Shown piece after piece: positions 22,772 to 35,020 of a DNA stretch of 64,000 bases. Below the pieces are notes generated by a model, which worked only from the letters and a program-made list of their open reading frames with translations, had not been told where the DNA came from and searched no databases. The DNA lies in the NCBI GenBank assembly GCA_032207245.1, contig CM063504.1:78246778-78310777 (forward strand). The letters are read 5' to 3'. Position 1 is the stretch's first letter, and each line of letters begins with the position of its first letter. Both the position numbers and the translations under genes were made by a program. The DNA comes from Pardosa pseudoannulata (Eukaryota > Arthropoda > Arachnida > Araneae > Lycosidae).

Positions 22772-23420
22772 ACATGCATTACGACTAGATTAATCAAAAC
22801 TATAAAACCAGTTAAGAGATTGTCAAAATGAATATTTGAAGTTTCAATGTTACGTAGTACGCACGTACAGACAGGCTTAGGGAAAAATTGATTCAGTTAT
22901 GTTACAACGTACTTTTACGTTAAATCTGAAAGACGAACATTTTTGCAATTACAGTTTTTTATTCTCTTACTTAAAGGAAGTAAAAATTAACTTTTTTCCA
23001 AAAATAGAACTATAAACTGGTGAATATTTAAAATGGGTATAAAAACAAAGATTTTAAATTTTTTTTTGAAAAATTCTCAAATACGTAACAAAGCTATAAA
23101 AGTTAAATTTGATATAGACCAAGAAAAAAACCAAACACCTTAGGAAGGTTAATATTTCGGAGGCTTAAGGTTGAAATGGATTCAGTTATGATTACAACGT
23201 ACTTTTACGTTAAATCTGAAAGACAAGCATTTTTGCAATTACTGTTCTTCATTCGCTTACTAAAAGAAGCAACAATTACCTTTTTTCAAAAATAGAACTA
23301 TACATTGTTGAACATGTACAGGTAAAAAAACAAAGATTTAATATTTATTTTTGAAAAATTCCCACATATGTAACAAATCTACAAAAGTTAAATTTGATAT
23401 ACACCAAGAAAAAACCGAAT
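22772..23420. repeat. Dispersed repeat, right part, with internal ~295-bp duplication
   Basis: GATTCAGTTATG, CAACGTACTTTTACGTTAAA, CATTTTTGCAATTAC, AAAAATAGAACTATA and CCTTAGGAAGGTTAATATTT occur near 22890 and again near 23178 in the same order. Related text (GATTCGGTCAAGGTTATACT..GTTAAACTTGAGAACTGAAA) follows the SINE at 50.47 kb. No ends were defined. Confidence 0.6.
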
Positions 23421-24533
23421 ACCCTAGGAAGGTTAATATTTTGGAAGCTTACATCCTTTTTAAAAAAAATATCTTCCGAGGTGCAACGACGAATATATTC
23501 TTTGCATAGATTCTATTTCTTTTTCGTCCTATCAGTTGACGATAAAATAAACTGCCCAAAGCATGCACTTCTATATCGTGAATGTAAAACGACATCTCTA
23601 TCGGTATCCGTTCATTCTTCGTAAAAATACTAAAAACATATGCTATACAATATTTTGCAAGATTTTTTTTTTGTAGTTTTTAAGGAGTTTATGTACTGTT
23701 ACGAAATGATTAGAATTGTTTTCTGTCTCCCAACGTCCCAGAGGATTTCACTTTAGCAAATCTTTTAGAAGGGTTTAAATTTGTAAATACTTCAAGGAAA
23801 TCGAATGAATTGTTTTCTGATTTTCTAACGGGAAATCACTAGTTGGAAAACACTAGAGATGTTATCGGACTTTTTAACATGATGTCTGGATGTTAATAAT
23901 CTAATACTATGAAGCAAGACCTTTAAGTTTTTCTGAGAAACAAAAAGATTTCTATTGGGATTTCATTTTGTTTATCCTCAATTGGGAGTTACCGGAGTTG
24001 TTATTTGATTTTACAATCTGAAATTACAATTATAATCTACTTTCTAATTTCCTAACAATTAGAAAAGATCTTTATTTCGTTTTGAAAATATACATCTAAA
24101 ATATATTTATATTAACCCAATGAAATTATTTAGTAATTCTTAAATCATTGTTATTAGATTGTTAAGCGTAGCGTATCTGAAGTTTAACTGAAATCTGGTA
24201 TGATGAGTGACCCGGCAATGAGATCTGTGTAAGCCAGGATACTAAATCCTTCTGGTATATCGTCTAGAACTGTGCTAAGAGGAACCTAGTAAACCATGAA
24301 AGGGCCCTTTTCTTTTACGCAGCCTTCATCATACCTATTTCTTTTTTTATATAATACACCTTAATTACTTTTTTGACCTTAGAAATATTAAGAGGTTTTG
24401 CACAACACTTTTATGGGTAAGATGAATCATGAGGATTTCATAAGAGTGTGACATCGACCTTTTTAATGAGTCTTGAGTAACGATCCAGAACCCTGGGTTA
24501 CTTTTATCATCTCTCTAAATTTCCTGCTCATAT
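23421..24533. other. AT-rich sequence, nothing firmly recognised
   Basis: A slightly GC-richer stretch at 24195-24320 (GAGTGACCCGGCAATGAGAT ..) stands out but matches nothing known to me. A 76-codon plus ORF at 23394 is not convincing. Confidence 0.4.
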
Positions 24534-24743
24534 TGTAGCGAAAATCGTTCCCTTTTGCCAAGGACGTCTTTGCTCAATCGGTAAAGCATCGGACTCGTGA
24601 ACGGTTGGTCGCGGGTTCGAAAGCAAGCGAGGCAAGTTACCTTTAAAAATTGATTTTAATTTGAATTTGTTTTATGTTAATTATAATTCCTAATTTTCTT
24701 CTGGCCTTCAAAGTCTGGAAGGTTTTAAAACTGTATATAAGCA
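24534..24743 (+). repeat. Diverged gypsy LTR fragment (U3), opposite orientation
   Basis: It starts TGTAGCGAAAATCGTTCC, like the LTR of the 15.5-21.0 kb element, and keeps the tRNA-like module, TTTAAAAATTGATTTTAA, TCCTAATTTTCT and CCTTC..AGTCTGGAAGGTT, up to a TATATAAGCA promoter. Homology stops there, just before the expected transcription start. The flanking DNA has no gag or pol. It is an older, truncated copy of the same or a sister LTR family. Confidence 0.85.
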
Positions 24744-24779
24744 TTGGAACAATTAAATAGTTTGGACTCAGATGAGAAA

Positions 24780-25480
24780 GATGCTGAAATTGCTGTATGA
24801 CCACCAGATACCAGTGAACTAACCGGTGAAGATGAAAGGGATGATAATGAAGTAAGTACTGGTGAGGTTATCGTAAACTCTGGAGGTTGAAGAGGGCCAT
24901 GACGACAATTGAGAGCCTAAAGTGTCCAAAAGCTCTAGTGTCAAGAAAACAAATTGCAGCATCTTACAGAAATTTTTGATGAGAAGAGGCGAGTAAAAGG
25001 ATCCAAAGATAGAGTTAACGGGAATATGCCTAATTTGATACAGTCTTAAAACAAACATATGGGTATGGTCGATCACCACAACAGATTAACTGGACTATAT
25101 TTCATTAGGTTTCGTGGAAAAAAGTGGTACTGGCCACTTTTTATTCGTACTCTGGATATGATAAATGCATGGATATTCCACAAGGTTGTCAACAAAAGTG
25201 ATGCCATAACCTTAAGAAGTTCTGAAGATAAATAACAACGGTTTATCTAAAATTGACTGTGAACAGGACAAAAGGTAGACCCAGGATTTCTTCTGTACCT
25301 AGTGCAAAAGAAGACATCACCAAAATGGTGTTGACCATTTTCTAAAGAAGAGGGAGAAACAGCGCCTTTGTAAAAGACAGATCTGCAAAGGAAATATACT
25401 GCAGGAAATACGATAAAACATTTTGCCAGGCTTTCTTCTCCACCAAGTTGAGTGTTATACTCAACTGAAAATTGAAGAAT
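24780..25480 (+). pseudogene. piggyBac-family transposase remnant
   Basis: The translation across frames gives NKHMGMVDHHNRLTGLYF then FRGKKWYWPLFIRTLDM and NAWIFHKV (about 25050-25185). This is the piggyBac signature MGGVD..DQ..Y....R.KKWYW.LF...LD...NAW. Downstream (25250-25470) CK/CRK-like cysteine text matches the C-terminal cysteine-rich region. Several stops and frameshifts make it non-functional. Upstream acidic text (24765-24900) may be the N-terminal region. No TTAA-bounded termini were identified. Confidence 0.72.
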
Positions 25481-26842
25481 TAAAGTGAACAAGAAAGTAT
25501 TATTGAGACATTGTAGAAGTTTATAGACAGAAATTGCTTTTCACTAATGAAGAGAATACTGAAATTGCTAAGTGGAAAGTTTAAGCCCTTTATCCTAGTG
25601 TATTATTTAGAGGACTGATTAGATTTCCTGTATACTCAAAATTTCGAAAACTTTTGTTAGATTTAGTCTATTTAGGTTTAATATACCTCAGAAGGAATGA
25701 TTATTTAAACAAAATAAATAAATTGGGGTAAAAGAATTCACTAATCCAATCTCAGGGAGAATCGATGTATCAGGGTACTATAAAGTACTTAACTACAGAT
25801 TTGCATAAACGAAAGATAATTTAATAATAATACTGCATTAAAAAGGAAGTAAATTAATGTAGAAAATACACTTTGATAAAACATTTAATATAAATTTTTC
25901 AAAAATAATAGTTAAGTATTTTAATATTTTGATACGCCTCACATATATAAAATTAGAGTTTAGTGGCGAATTAATCTTGTTCTTAGTTTTGTTTTTATCA
26001 TTCAGACTCATTATTTACTAATCCCAGAACTTATCAATTATCACTTCAAAATTGCAATATTTCTTTTGCTCATAACATTTGTTAAAATGCCCTAAACTCA
26101 ACAATCTTTGTTAGAAAGAAAGAAATTGAAAGGTATCACATACAATTCTGAAGTTAACACTATGGAGCTATTGCCATCTACGTCACGTAACCCGCAGCGA
26201 CTTTTCTTTTAGCTATCGTTTTGAGTACTTCGAGACCGATAAAAAGATAAAACGATGTTTCAAATTCATATACGTGCCATTATTTCTTAAAAAAAATCTT
26301 GTAAGTAACGGTATTTTTCGGGAAAAAACTTTCATGAAAGATACATTCTTCGCTTAAGGTGCTTGAGAAAAGGATGAATTAAACATAAAAGGTATCGAAA
26401 ATTTCTATTTCACTGGAGACAGGTTTGAAGATTTTTTATATCTATATTGTATTTAGGGATAAGGATTCTAGTCAAGAAATGAGTGTGTTGGTATCAGTGC
26501 TCGGAAAGTGGAAATTCCCTGAGTGAGGATAAATTTTTTGAACTGTTGACAGAAGAGTTAGGTTGAAGAGTAAAAAGAAAGTTTTAAGACTCCTTCAATA
26601 CTAATGATTTTCTACATTTGTTTACGTTACTAACGAAATTATTAAAGCTACCAAGAAGTACTTAAAACTGATTCGTCTGTAATTAAAAGTATTAATAGCT
26701 TTGATTTTTTTTGGATGTTTTAGTATTTAAGAGGTTTGTAAATTCTTAATGAAAGTGTACGCTTGGCATTTTTAGACATTTTCAAAGAGACATCAAGCAA
26801 AGTTTGAATCCAATTTAAGTTAAGTAAATGCTTAAGTGTCTA
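25481..26842. other. AT-rich sequence, nothing recognised
   Basis: No supported gene. A GC-richer patch at 26155-26240 has no recognised homology. Confidence 0.45.
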
Positions 26843-27619
<777 letters not shown>

Positions 27620-27770
27620 ATATACATATATATAATATTGGTGAGCGTCGTGAGAGATGGAAGTAACCTGTATAGATCAGCATGCTTACGATATGGTAGG
27701 GCATTATTCCCAAGGGCTTCCACTAATTCTCTGTGACATTCCATTTCATTTCTCCCTAAGAGAACGGATA

Positions 27771-27774
<4 letters not shown>

Positions 27775-27836
<62 letters not shown>
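27775..27836. repeat. (AT)n microsatellite
   Basis: Pure TA run; the same position in copy 2 is 32773-32843 and slightly longer. Confidence 0.95.
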
Positions 27837-27838
<2 letters not shown>

Positions 27839-28789
27839 TGAGTGTGTTGTATGTTATTTTACATATGGTAATATGCAAATATAATATGATATAGGTAGTA
27901 CATACACTAATCATATTGAGATTCGCAGTGTCTCAATCTACCTATTGTTCATACTTAAAAATCATGAACTTATTTTGCTGTAAGGAGGGGACGAAATTGG
28001 CATCCAGTTATTATTGAAAATTAAATTTATCAAAAAAGATTGATTTTATACCATGGTGTTGAATATCTTAACCAGACAGAAAAATTAAGGTTATTGTCAC
28101 AGTAATCTTCAAAATATTTATTTGTTCTCTTGTGCTATATCACAATATTGAAATCTGCAGCATAATATCTAAGTCTTTGGGTCCACTTGCCTATTTTTTG
28201 TAATGATCCTTAAAATATTGCCAATTTATATCATGTTCGGTTTTTATTTTCTATTATGAAATAACAAGGGAGAAATCTTGCAAAGGTAAAGAAAAATACC
28301 AAATCTAATAAGAATATCATCACTTAGAAACGGTGAAGCAATCCCGTCAATTACATTAATCAATTTACAAAATAAACAATGATATAATTAGGCAATTTAA
28401 AAACAAATAAAACATTTCAAGTTTGCATAATTTATAAGGGTTTTTGAGAAAATAAGTGTCTAGAATTTTTCGACTATTATCAATGGTTTGGCATGCTCTC
28501 TTAACCCTCTCGCTGCGTATTTATTTTGTCAAAATAGATTCAAATATTGCGTATTTTTTATTACATATTTCAAATATATATACATTTTAGAGTTAAAATA
28601 TACAAAAAATTTTTAAAAGATTTTTTTTAAATATAGAATTAGGTCCTAGAAAAAAGGTGTTTAGAAATATGAAATTGTAGAATAATGATATAAAAGCTTA
28701 ATTTTGAAGATTAATCTTGGTTAAATTATCATTTATTTTATAAAATACAAAAGCAAAATGTATATACTAATTAAAAAATGCAAAAGACT

Positions 28790-29848
28790 TACAAAACATT
28801 GATTAGAAATGAAGTCTTGTATGATAAATTTCGAAACAAAGCTCGATGCAAAGTCCTACCTCGCAATCCTTGCACCAAATTCGCGTTTCTTTTAAAATTT
28901 TTTGTTCTACCTTCAGTTTTTTTAAAAACAGACAACACACTATCTACGAGGCTCTTTCTTGATGGGATTTGGGCTAGCAAAGTGTCGAGCAGTTAGTCTC
29001 ATGGGTCTATACTCTCATGTACTGTTGGTCTCTTTTACTATTATTTCCAACAAAACCTCGTCAAAATAAAGTTCAAAATAGTCCAAAACAGTTGCATTTT
29101 TTTTCCATAGTGGAATTTAGTACGGGATTTCCAAGGAAAGGAAATGAAACAGGAGCTGGTCGAATATTTTGCATATCAATATTGCACCACTGTCGAACAT
29201 TTTGGTTGGTTGGTTGGTTGATTGAAGTTTAATGGCGCTAAATCCTCTTGGGACAAACTGCGCCAAACAAGATGTGGCAAAAAACAAAAGACAAAAATTA
29301 GATTAAAGTAACAAAAAAATATAACATTCAACACAAAACACAAAAGATTGAGTTATATACAAATTGGAACAAGAATTGGAAATTGAATGAAGAATTAAGA
29401 TTTTAAGTTAGAAAAAAAAATTAAAAAATTAAGAAAAAAGTGAAAATTAATCAAAAATTAAATATTAGAAAATTGAATGACAAACAAAAATCAGATTTCG
29501 GTATAAAAACCAGCACGGCGAAGAAAGGGAAACAAATTTGGATGTGGAGTTTCCCCAATGATTAAATTAAGATTAGGAGATGGATTACCAAAAAATTTTA
29601 TATACAATGATTTAGAACAAACACAGGACGTTAAAATATGTGCGACTGTGTAAGGAGTCGAACATTTTAAATAGAAAATAAATTTTCAGATTCATCCCTA
29701 TCCTCAGAGGAATCAGAGAAATTCTCATCATTTTCGCTATAACTATCTTCAATATACCTGAAATAAGAGTCAGAAGTGCTACCAGTGGCGGAAATATCGT
29801 TAGGAGTATAGGTTATATCACTCACGAAACGCTGCCTGACAGACATCT
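28790..29848 (-). pseudogene. piggyBac transposase, deleted in the middle and interrupted
   Basis: It starts MSVRQRFVSD (ATG near 29847) with an acidic N-terminal region (DSYSENDENFSDSSEDRDES). After a stop and the retroposon insertion come piggyBac-type text matching copy 2 (DYFELYFDE..ETNSTY). The sequence then jumps to the C-terminal cysteine-rich domain, with WCKDCEVGLCIELCFEIYHT near 28800-28870. The catalytic DDD region is missing. Frameshifts and the insertion make it dead. Confidence 0.8.
29204..29656. mobile_element. 453-bp retroposon insertion with 12-bp target duplication
   Basis: It is present only in copy 1. The exact direct repeat GTCGAACATTTT flanks it (29192-29203 and 29657-29668), while copy 2 has a single GTCGAACATTTT at this point, so both edges are certain. 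The insert starts GGTTGGTTGGTTGATTGAAG, continues TTTAATGGCGCTAAATCC and ends GCGACTGTGTAAGGA. It has no ORF and no Pol III boxes I could see. It may be a 5'-truncated LINE 3' region or a SINE. Confidence 0.88.
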
Positions 29849-30399
29849 TACAGCTATGAACAGCGCACTCAAAATGCTAAAAAAAATTCTTCTATATATC
29901 TCACAAATGTTCACAATTGAAGCCATCTGCTAGTTTAAAGCTAAATAAACAACTAAAAATCACAGTAAAACCAAAATGAAAGAATAAACGGTGAAAGAGC
30001 GGGTTGCACAGTTAAATAGACTGCTAAAATGCATGCCAGCGGAAATCGCGGGTTGAGCAAATTTTGCTACATCTGTGTTGCCCGTGGAAATCGCGGGGTG
30101 CGCAGCGAGAGGGTTAACTTGGATCCTGACATTAACACAATTTGCTCGTATTAAATGTTAATATATTTAATTTTTGTATAATTAATTTTCATTGCTATTA
30201 TATTTAGTTTTTGCTTAAGTTAAATTTACTCTTTTGATCAGATGCAACAGATTATTCTTGTATCAAACATTAGATTTGTTAAATTAAAATAAAATGTGAA
30301 GATGACAAAGGTATATTTCTATCCAAAATGGTTTTACCTTCCTTAAAGATATTTGTTTAAAATCATTTACAATAATGCTGCATAGAGATGCAATCCTAT

Positions 30400-30500
30400 T
30401 GTTCACCATAGCTGGGTAAACATCGAACATCGGAACATCGGATTGTAAGAACATCGGATTGTAATTCCAACAGGCCCTGGTTCGACTCCCGTACAGTGAA
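30400..30500 (+). pseudogene. tRNA-Tyr-like remnant, copy 1
   Basis: GGATTGTAATTCC fits an anticodon arm with GTA (Tyr) and GGTTCGACTCCC is a good T-arm/B-box. Acceptor and D arms do not pair, so this is a tRNA-derived fragment. Copy 1 has an extra 16-bp local duplication (GAACATCGGATTGTAA repeated) relative to copy 2. Confidence 0.45.
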
Positions 30501-31394
30501 CTTTATCTAAAGACTGGAATTTTAATTAAAAATAACGTTATTTATTATTTGTCTAAAATCTGGATGATTCCAAAACCTTCTTTGTTGTTGGAATTAGATG
30601 TTTCTCGATTATTCTGTTTGAATATAAAAGCTGTGGTGTATATTTTTCTCTTAAAATAATTTAAAAACCAATGCAAGTAAATGTCGTCATATAAATACCG
30701 TTTCCTTAAATTTCATTTAAAAAAATTAAAATACAATGTATTTTACTTTTCTTGAAATTACGTTGTTTTGTTTTCGAAATCATATACAGTATTAATTTAA
30801 TAAAAAATATCAATTTTAAAATTAATGTAAACTTCATTTATAATCCTTAGTTACCCAAAATGAAGATTGGCCACGAAACTGCTAGCATAATTATGAAACT
30901 ACCCTTTTTAATGGATAACAATAAAAATATAGATTAATTAAAACAGAAGAATTTAAAATTATATTTTATTTTCAAGATTCTTATAAATTTACGAGATTTA
31001 AAGATTTCTACTAAACACAAAAGTGCAATTTTTTACGTATAAGTATATTTCTGTTTTAATCACTTAATTATAATTTCATTCTACTCCTTAATTCCTTGAA
31101 AGAGTTTTTGAAACTTTTATGCTAGAAAGATTTTTGGATTAGTAATTAATTATATAGAATGTAGTTTCGAGGTCAGATTTTTCTGCTTTATTATTACATA
31201 AATATATGTTTTGAATATTTTTGGACATTACTTTCTCAATAGGTTGAGTAGTTAATTTATAAGAATTATATTTATGTTTGCAGTTTCAGTTTTCTTGAAA
31301 TATTTGATTCTTTGTAAATCTAAATGGGTTATTTAAAATCTAAATAAACTCAAAATTCAAAAAGTTAAACAGAAGAATTTTAAACGTATATTAG

Positions 31395-31970
31395 CACATT
31401 ATATGCGGGACACGTACTAGTACGTTTTCTGACGATTTATACTTGAGAGTACGGGTACTAGTACGGGTTAGTGTAACAACATGGTTTGTTAATGGGTTCA
31501 AAAATAACGGTATATACAGGAAAACGAAGATGAATGATCTTGTCTACTACATAGACTCTGGAAAATTTTAGACAAATAAAAACTAGTTTTTACATTACTC
31601 GATGCGGAACCACAGAACGAGAAAGTTGAGTGAGTAAAAAAAATGAGTTTAGATTTAAAATTAACTTTTTATTTATCCTTGCGAAAATGAGTGAATTTAA
31701 CGAAGATAATTATGATAAAATATTCGCTGACGCATCATCAGATGTTTCGTGCAATGGTGACATCGTAAGTGAATATTTCTTGACTTTCGTTATTATTTAT
31801 ATATTTCATTTTATGTATTTGCTTATAAATTTCAATATAAAATACGAAAAGTTTTTTTAAAAACTTAAATAACTTTCTATATATTGATATTTAACTGAAT
31901 AACTAAATTTACACGCAAAACGCCCTCTCCCGGTACAATTCCGCTGCGAAATGTACCCTCGCACAATATG
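31395..31970 (+). mobile_element. piggyBac-like element B, copy 1 (576 bp)
   Basis: The left end CACATTATATGCGGGAC, preceded by TTAG, and the right end ..GTACCCTCGCACAATATG, followed by TTAA (31971-31974), are inverted repeats of each other. TTAA-type flanks point to piggyBac. A palindromic ACGTACTAGTACGT and a second GTACTAGTAC lie just inside the left end. A short ORF MSEFNEDNYDKIFADASSDV (from 31687) runs to GACATC^GTAAGT (31758-31769), a consensus splice donor, so it looks like a retained first exon of a transposase gene. The rest is deleted. Confidence 0.72.
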
Positions 31971-32538
31971 TTAAGAATGTTTAGTAAACATTTTGCAGGA
32001 ATCTGTAAATATTTAAGTCACAACGAGCATGGTGAAAATTAACAAAAGCTTTCTAAAATATACATTTTCTAGAATTTTAATGGGATTTTAAGCAAAAGAC
32101 ACAATATGTTTAATGTAAGTATACTTTTATTTACAAGTGCTCAAATTTTCATAAATCTTTTCTAATATTCTCCTGAAATGTACCCGCACACAATGTGTTA
32201 AGAATGTTTAGTAAACATTTTGTAAGCATCTGTAAATATTTAAGTCACAACGAGCATGGTGAAAATTAACAAAAGCTTTCTAAAATATAATTTTTTTAGA
32301 ATTCTTATGGTATTTTAAGTAAAAGACTCAATATGTTTAATGTAAGTATACTTTTATTTACAAGTGCTCAAATTTTCATAACTCTTTGTTAATATTCTCT
32401 TAGAATGTACCCGCACATAATGTGTTAAGAATGTTTAGTAAACATTTTGCAGGAATCTGTAAATATTTAAGTCACAACGAGCATGGTGAAAATTAATAAA
32501 AGCTTTCTAAAATATAAATTTTCTAGAATTTTTAATAG
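31951..32538. repeat. 227-bp tandem array, copy 1 (about 2.6 units)
   Basis: ATGTACCC starts units at 31951, 32178 and 32405 (steps of exactly 227). Each unit begins with the terminal sequence of piggyBac element B plus TTAA, followed by GAATGTTTAGTAAACATTTT, a near-perfect palindrome. The array is truncated at the junction with copy 2. Confidence 0.92.
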
Positions 32539-32769
32539 TAGTATCATATTAGTATTTATTAAATTATTTCTTTCAGGTAGCAACATTAGTCGTAATAATT
32601 AATGCATAATACGTAGTTATATACATATATATAATATTGGTGAGCGTCGTGAGAGATGGAAGTAACCTGTATAGATCAGCATGCTTATGGTATGATAGGG
32701 CATTATTCTCAAGGGCTTCCACTAATTCTCTGTGACATTCCATCTCATTTCTCCCTAAGAGAACGGATA

Positions 32770-32772
<3 letters not shown>

Positions 32773-32843
<71 letters not shown>
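32773..32843. repeat. (AT)n microsatellite
   Basis: Pure TA run equivalent to 27775-27836. Confidence 0.95.
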
Positions 32844-32844
<1 letters not shown>

Positions 32845-33513
32845 TTGTGTGTGTGTTGTATGTTATTTTACATATGGTAATATGCAAATATAATATGATA
32901 TAAGTAGTACATACACCAATCATTTTGAGAGTCGTAGAGTCTCAATCTGCCTATTGTTCATACTTAAAAATCATGAACTTATTTTGCTGTAAGGAGGGGA
33001 CGAAATTGGCATCCAGTTATTATTGAAAATTAAATTGATGAAAGAAGATTGATTTTATATCAGCTTCTTGCATATTTTAACCAGACAGAAAAATTAAGTT
33101 TATTGTCACAGTAATCTTCACAATATTATTTTGTTCTCTTGTGCTATATCACAATATTACAATCTACAGTATAAAATCTAAGTCTATGGGTCCACTTGTC
33201 TACTTTTTAAAATGATCTTTAAAATATTGTCAATTTATATCATATTCGGTTTTTATTTTCTATTATGAAATAACAAGGATGAAATCTTGCAACAGTAAAA
33301 AAAAATACCAAATCTAATAAGAATATCATCACTTAGAAACGGTGAAGCAATCCTGTCAATTACATTAATCAACTCACAAAATAAACAATGATATAATTAG
33401 GCAATTTAAAAACAAATAAAACATTTCAAGTTTGCATAATTTATAAGGGTTTTTGAGAAATTAAGTGTCTAGAATTTTTCGACCATTATCAAGGGTTTAG
33501 CATGCTCTCTTAA

Positions 33514-34650
33514 CCCTCTCGCTGCGTATTTATTTTGTCAAAATAGATTCAAAAATTGCGTATATTTCAAATATATATACATTTTAGAGTTAAAATGTAC
33601 AAAAAATTTTTAAAAGATATTTTTTTAAATATAGAATTAGGTCCTAGAAAAAAGGTGTTTAGAAATATGAAATTGTAGAATAATGATATAAAAGCTTAAT
33701 TTTGAAAATTAATCTTGGTTAAAGTATCATTTATTTTATAAAATACAAAAGCAAAACGTATATACTAATTAAAAAATGCAAAATACTTACAAAACATTGA
33801 TTAGAAATGAAGTCTTGTATGATAAATTTCGAAACAAGGCTCGGTGCAAAGTCCTACCTTGCAATCCTTGCACCAAATTCGCGTTTCTTTTCGAATTTTT
33901 TGTTCCACCTTCAGTTTTTTAAAAAACAGACAGCACACTATCTACGAGGCTCTTTCTTGATGGGATTTGGGTGTATATGACTAGCGAAGTGTCGAGCAGT
34001 TAGTCTCATGGGTCTACTACTCTCATGTACTGTTGGTCTTTTTTACTATTATTTCCAACATAACCTCGTCAAAATAAAGTTCAAAATAGTCCAAAACAGT
34101 TGCATGTTTTGCCATAGTAGAATTTAGTCCGGGATTTCCAAGGAAAGGAAATGAAACAGGAGCTGGTGGAATATTTTGCATATCAATTTTGCACCACTGT
34201 CGAACATTTTAAATAGAAAATAAATTTTCAGATTCATCCCTATCCGCAGAGGAATCCGAGAAATTCTCATCAGTTTCGCTATAACTATCTTCAATATACC
34301 TGAAATAAGAGTCAGAAGTGCTACCAGTGGAGGAAATATCGTCAGGAGTATAGATTATATCACTCGCGAAACGCTTCCTGACAGACATCTTTCAGCTATG
34401 AACAGCGCACTCAAAATGCTACAAAAAAGTCTTCTATATTTTGCAGAAATATTCAAAATTGAAGCCATCTGATAGTTTATATCTAAATAAACTATTAAAA
34501 ATCACAGTAAAGCCAAAATGAAAGAATAAACGGGAAAGAAATGCACAGTTAAATAAACTGCTAAAATGCATGCCCGCGGAAATCGCGGGTTGCCCAAATT
34601 TTGCTACATCTATGTTGCCCGTGGAAATCGCGGGGTGCCCAGCGAGAGGG
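33514..34650 (-). mobile_element. piggyBac-like element A, copy 2 (1,137 bp)
   Basis: The same termini (CCCTCTCGCTGCG .. CAGCGAGAGGG) and TTAA flanks (33510-33513, 34651-34654) as copy 1, without the retroposon. This shows the pre-insertion form. Confidence 0.92.
33790..34388 (-). pseudogene. piggyBac transposase, internally deleted, copy 2
   Basis: ATG near 34387 begins MSVRKRFASDIIYTPDDISS with an acidic stretch, then a stop at 34213. A second segment in another frame reads VLDYFELYFDEVMLEIIVKK and TNSTYM, matching the region just before the catalytic core in piggyBac transposases. It then passes directly to the cysteine-rich C-terminus (WCKDC..CFEIYHT). The catalytic middle is absent. Confidence 0.8.
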
Positions 34651-34942
34651 TTAACTTGGATCCTGACATTAACACAATTTGCTCGTATGAAATGTTAATA
34701 TATTTAATTTTTGTATAATTAATTTTCATAGATATTATATTTAGATTTTGCTTAAGTGAAATTTACTCTTTTGAACAGATGTGACAGATTATTCTTGTAT
34801 CAAACATTAGATTTGTTAAATTAAAATAAAATGTGAAGATGACAAAGGTATATTTCTATCCAAAATGGTTTTACCTTCCTTAAAGATATTTGTTTAAAAT
34901 CATTTACAATAATGCTGCATAGAGATGCAATCCTATTGTTCA

Positions 34943-35020
34943 CCATAGCTGGGTGAACATCGAACATCGGAACATCGGATTGTAATTCCAACAGGCCTGG
35001 TTCGACTCCCGTACAGTGAA
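34943..35020 (+). pseudogene. tRNA-Tyr-like remnant, copy 2
   Basis: Same as 30400-30500 but without the 16-bp local duplication; GGATTGTAATTCC and GGTTCGACTCCC are kept. Confidence 0.45.

Larger units (their letters stand above)
28505..30113 (-). mobile_element. piggyBac-like element A, copy 1 (internally deleted)
   Basis: Terminal inverted repeats CCCTCTCGCTGCG (28505) and CGCAGCGAGAGGG (to 30113) are flanked on both sides by TTAA (28501-28504, 30114-30117), the piggyBac target duplication. A subterminal GGAAATCGCGGG motif occurs twice near the right end. The minus strand keeps the start and end of a transposase with the middle deleted. The element is interrupted by a retroposon at 29204-29656. 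It cannot move on its own. Confidence 0.92.

Noticed and set aside
30400..30500. Functional tRNA-Tyr gene
   Set aside because: Only anticodon and T-arm-like parts are present; acceptor and D arms are missing and it is duplicated with the segment.
31630..31860. 76-codon ORF as a complete small protein
   Set aside because: Better explained as a transposase first exon read through its splice donor; copy 2 is frameshifted.
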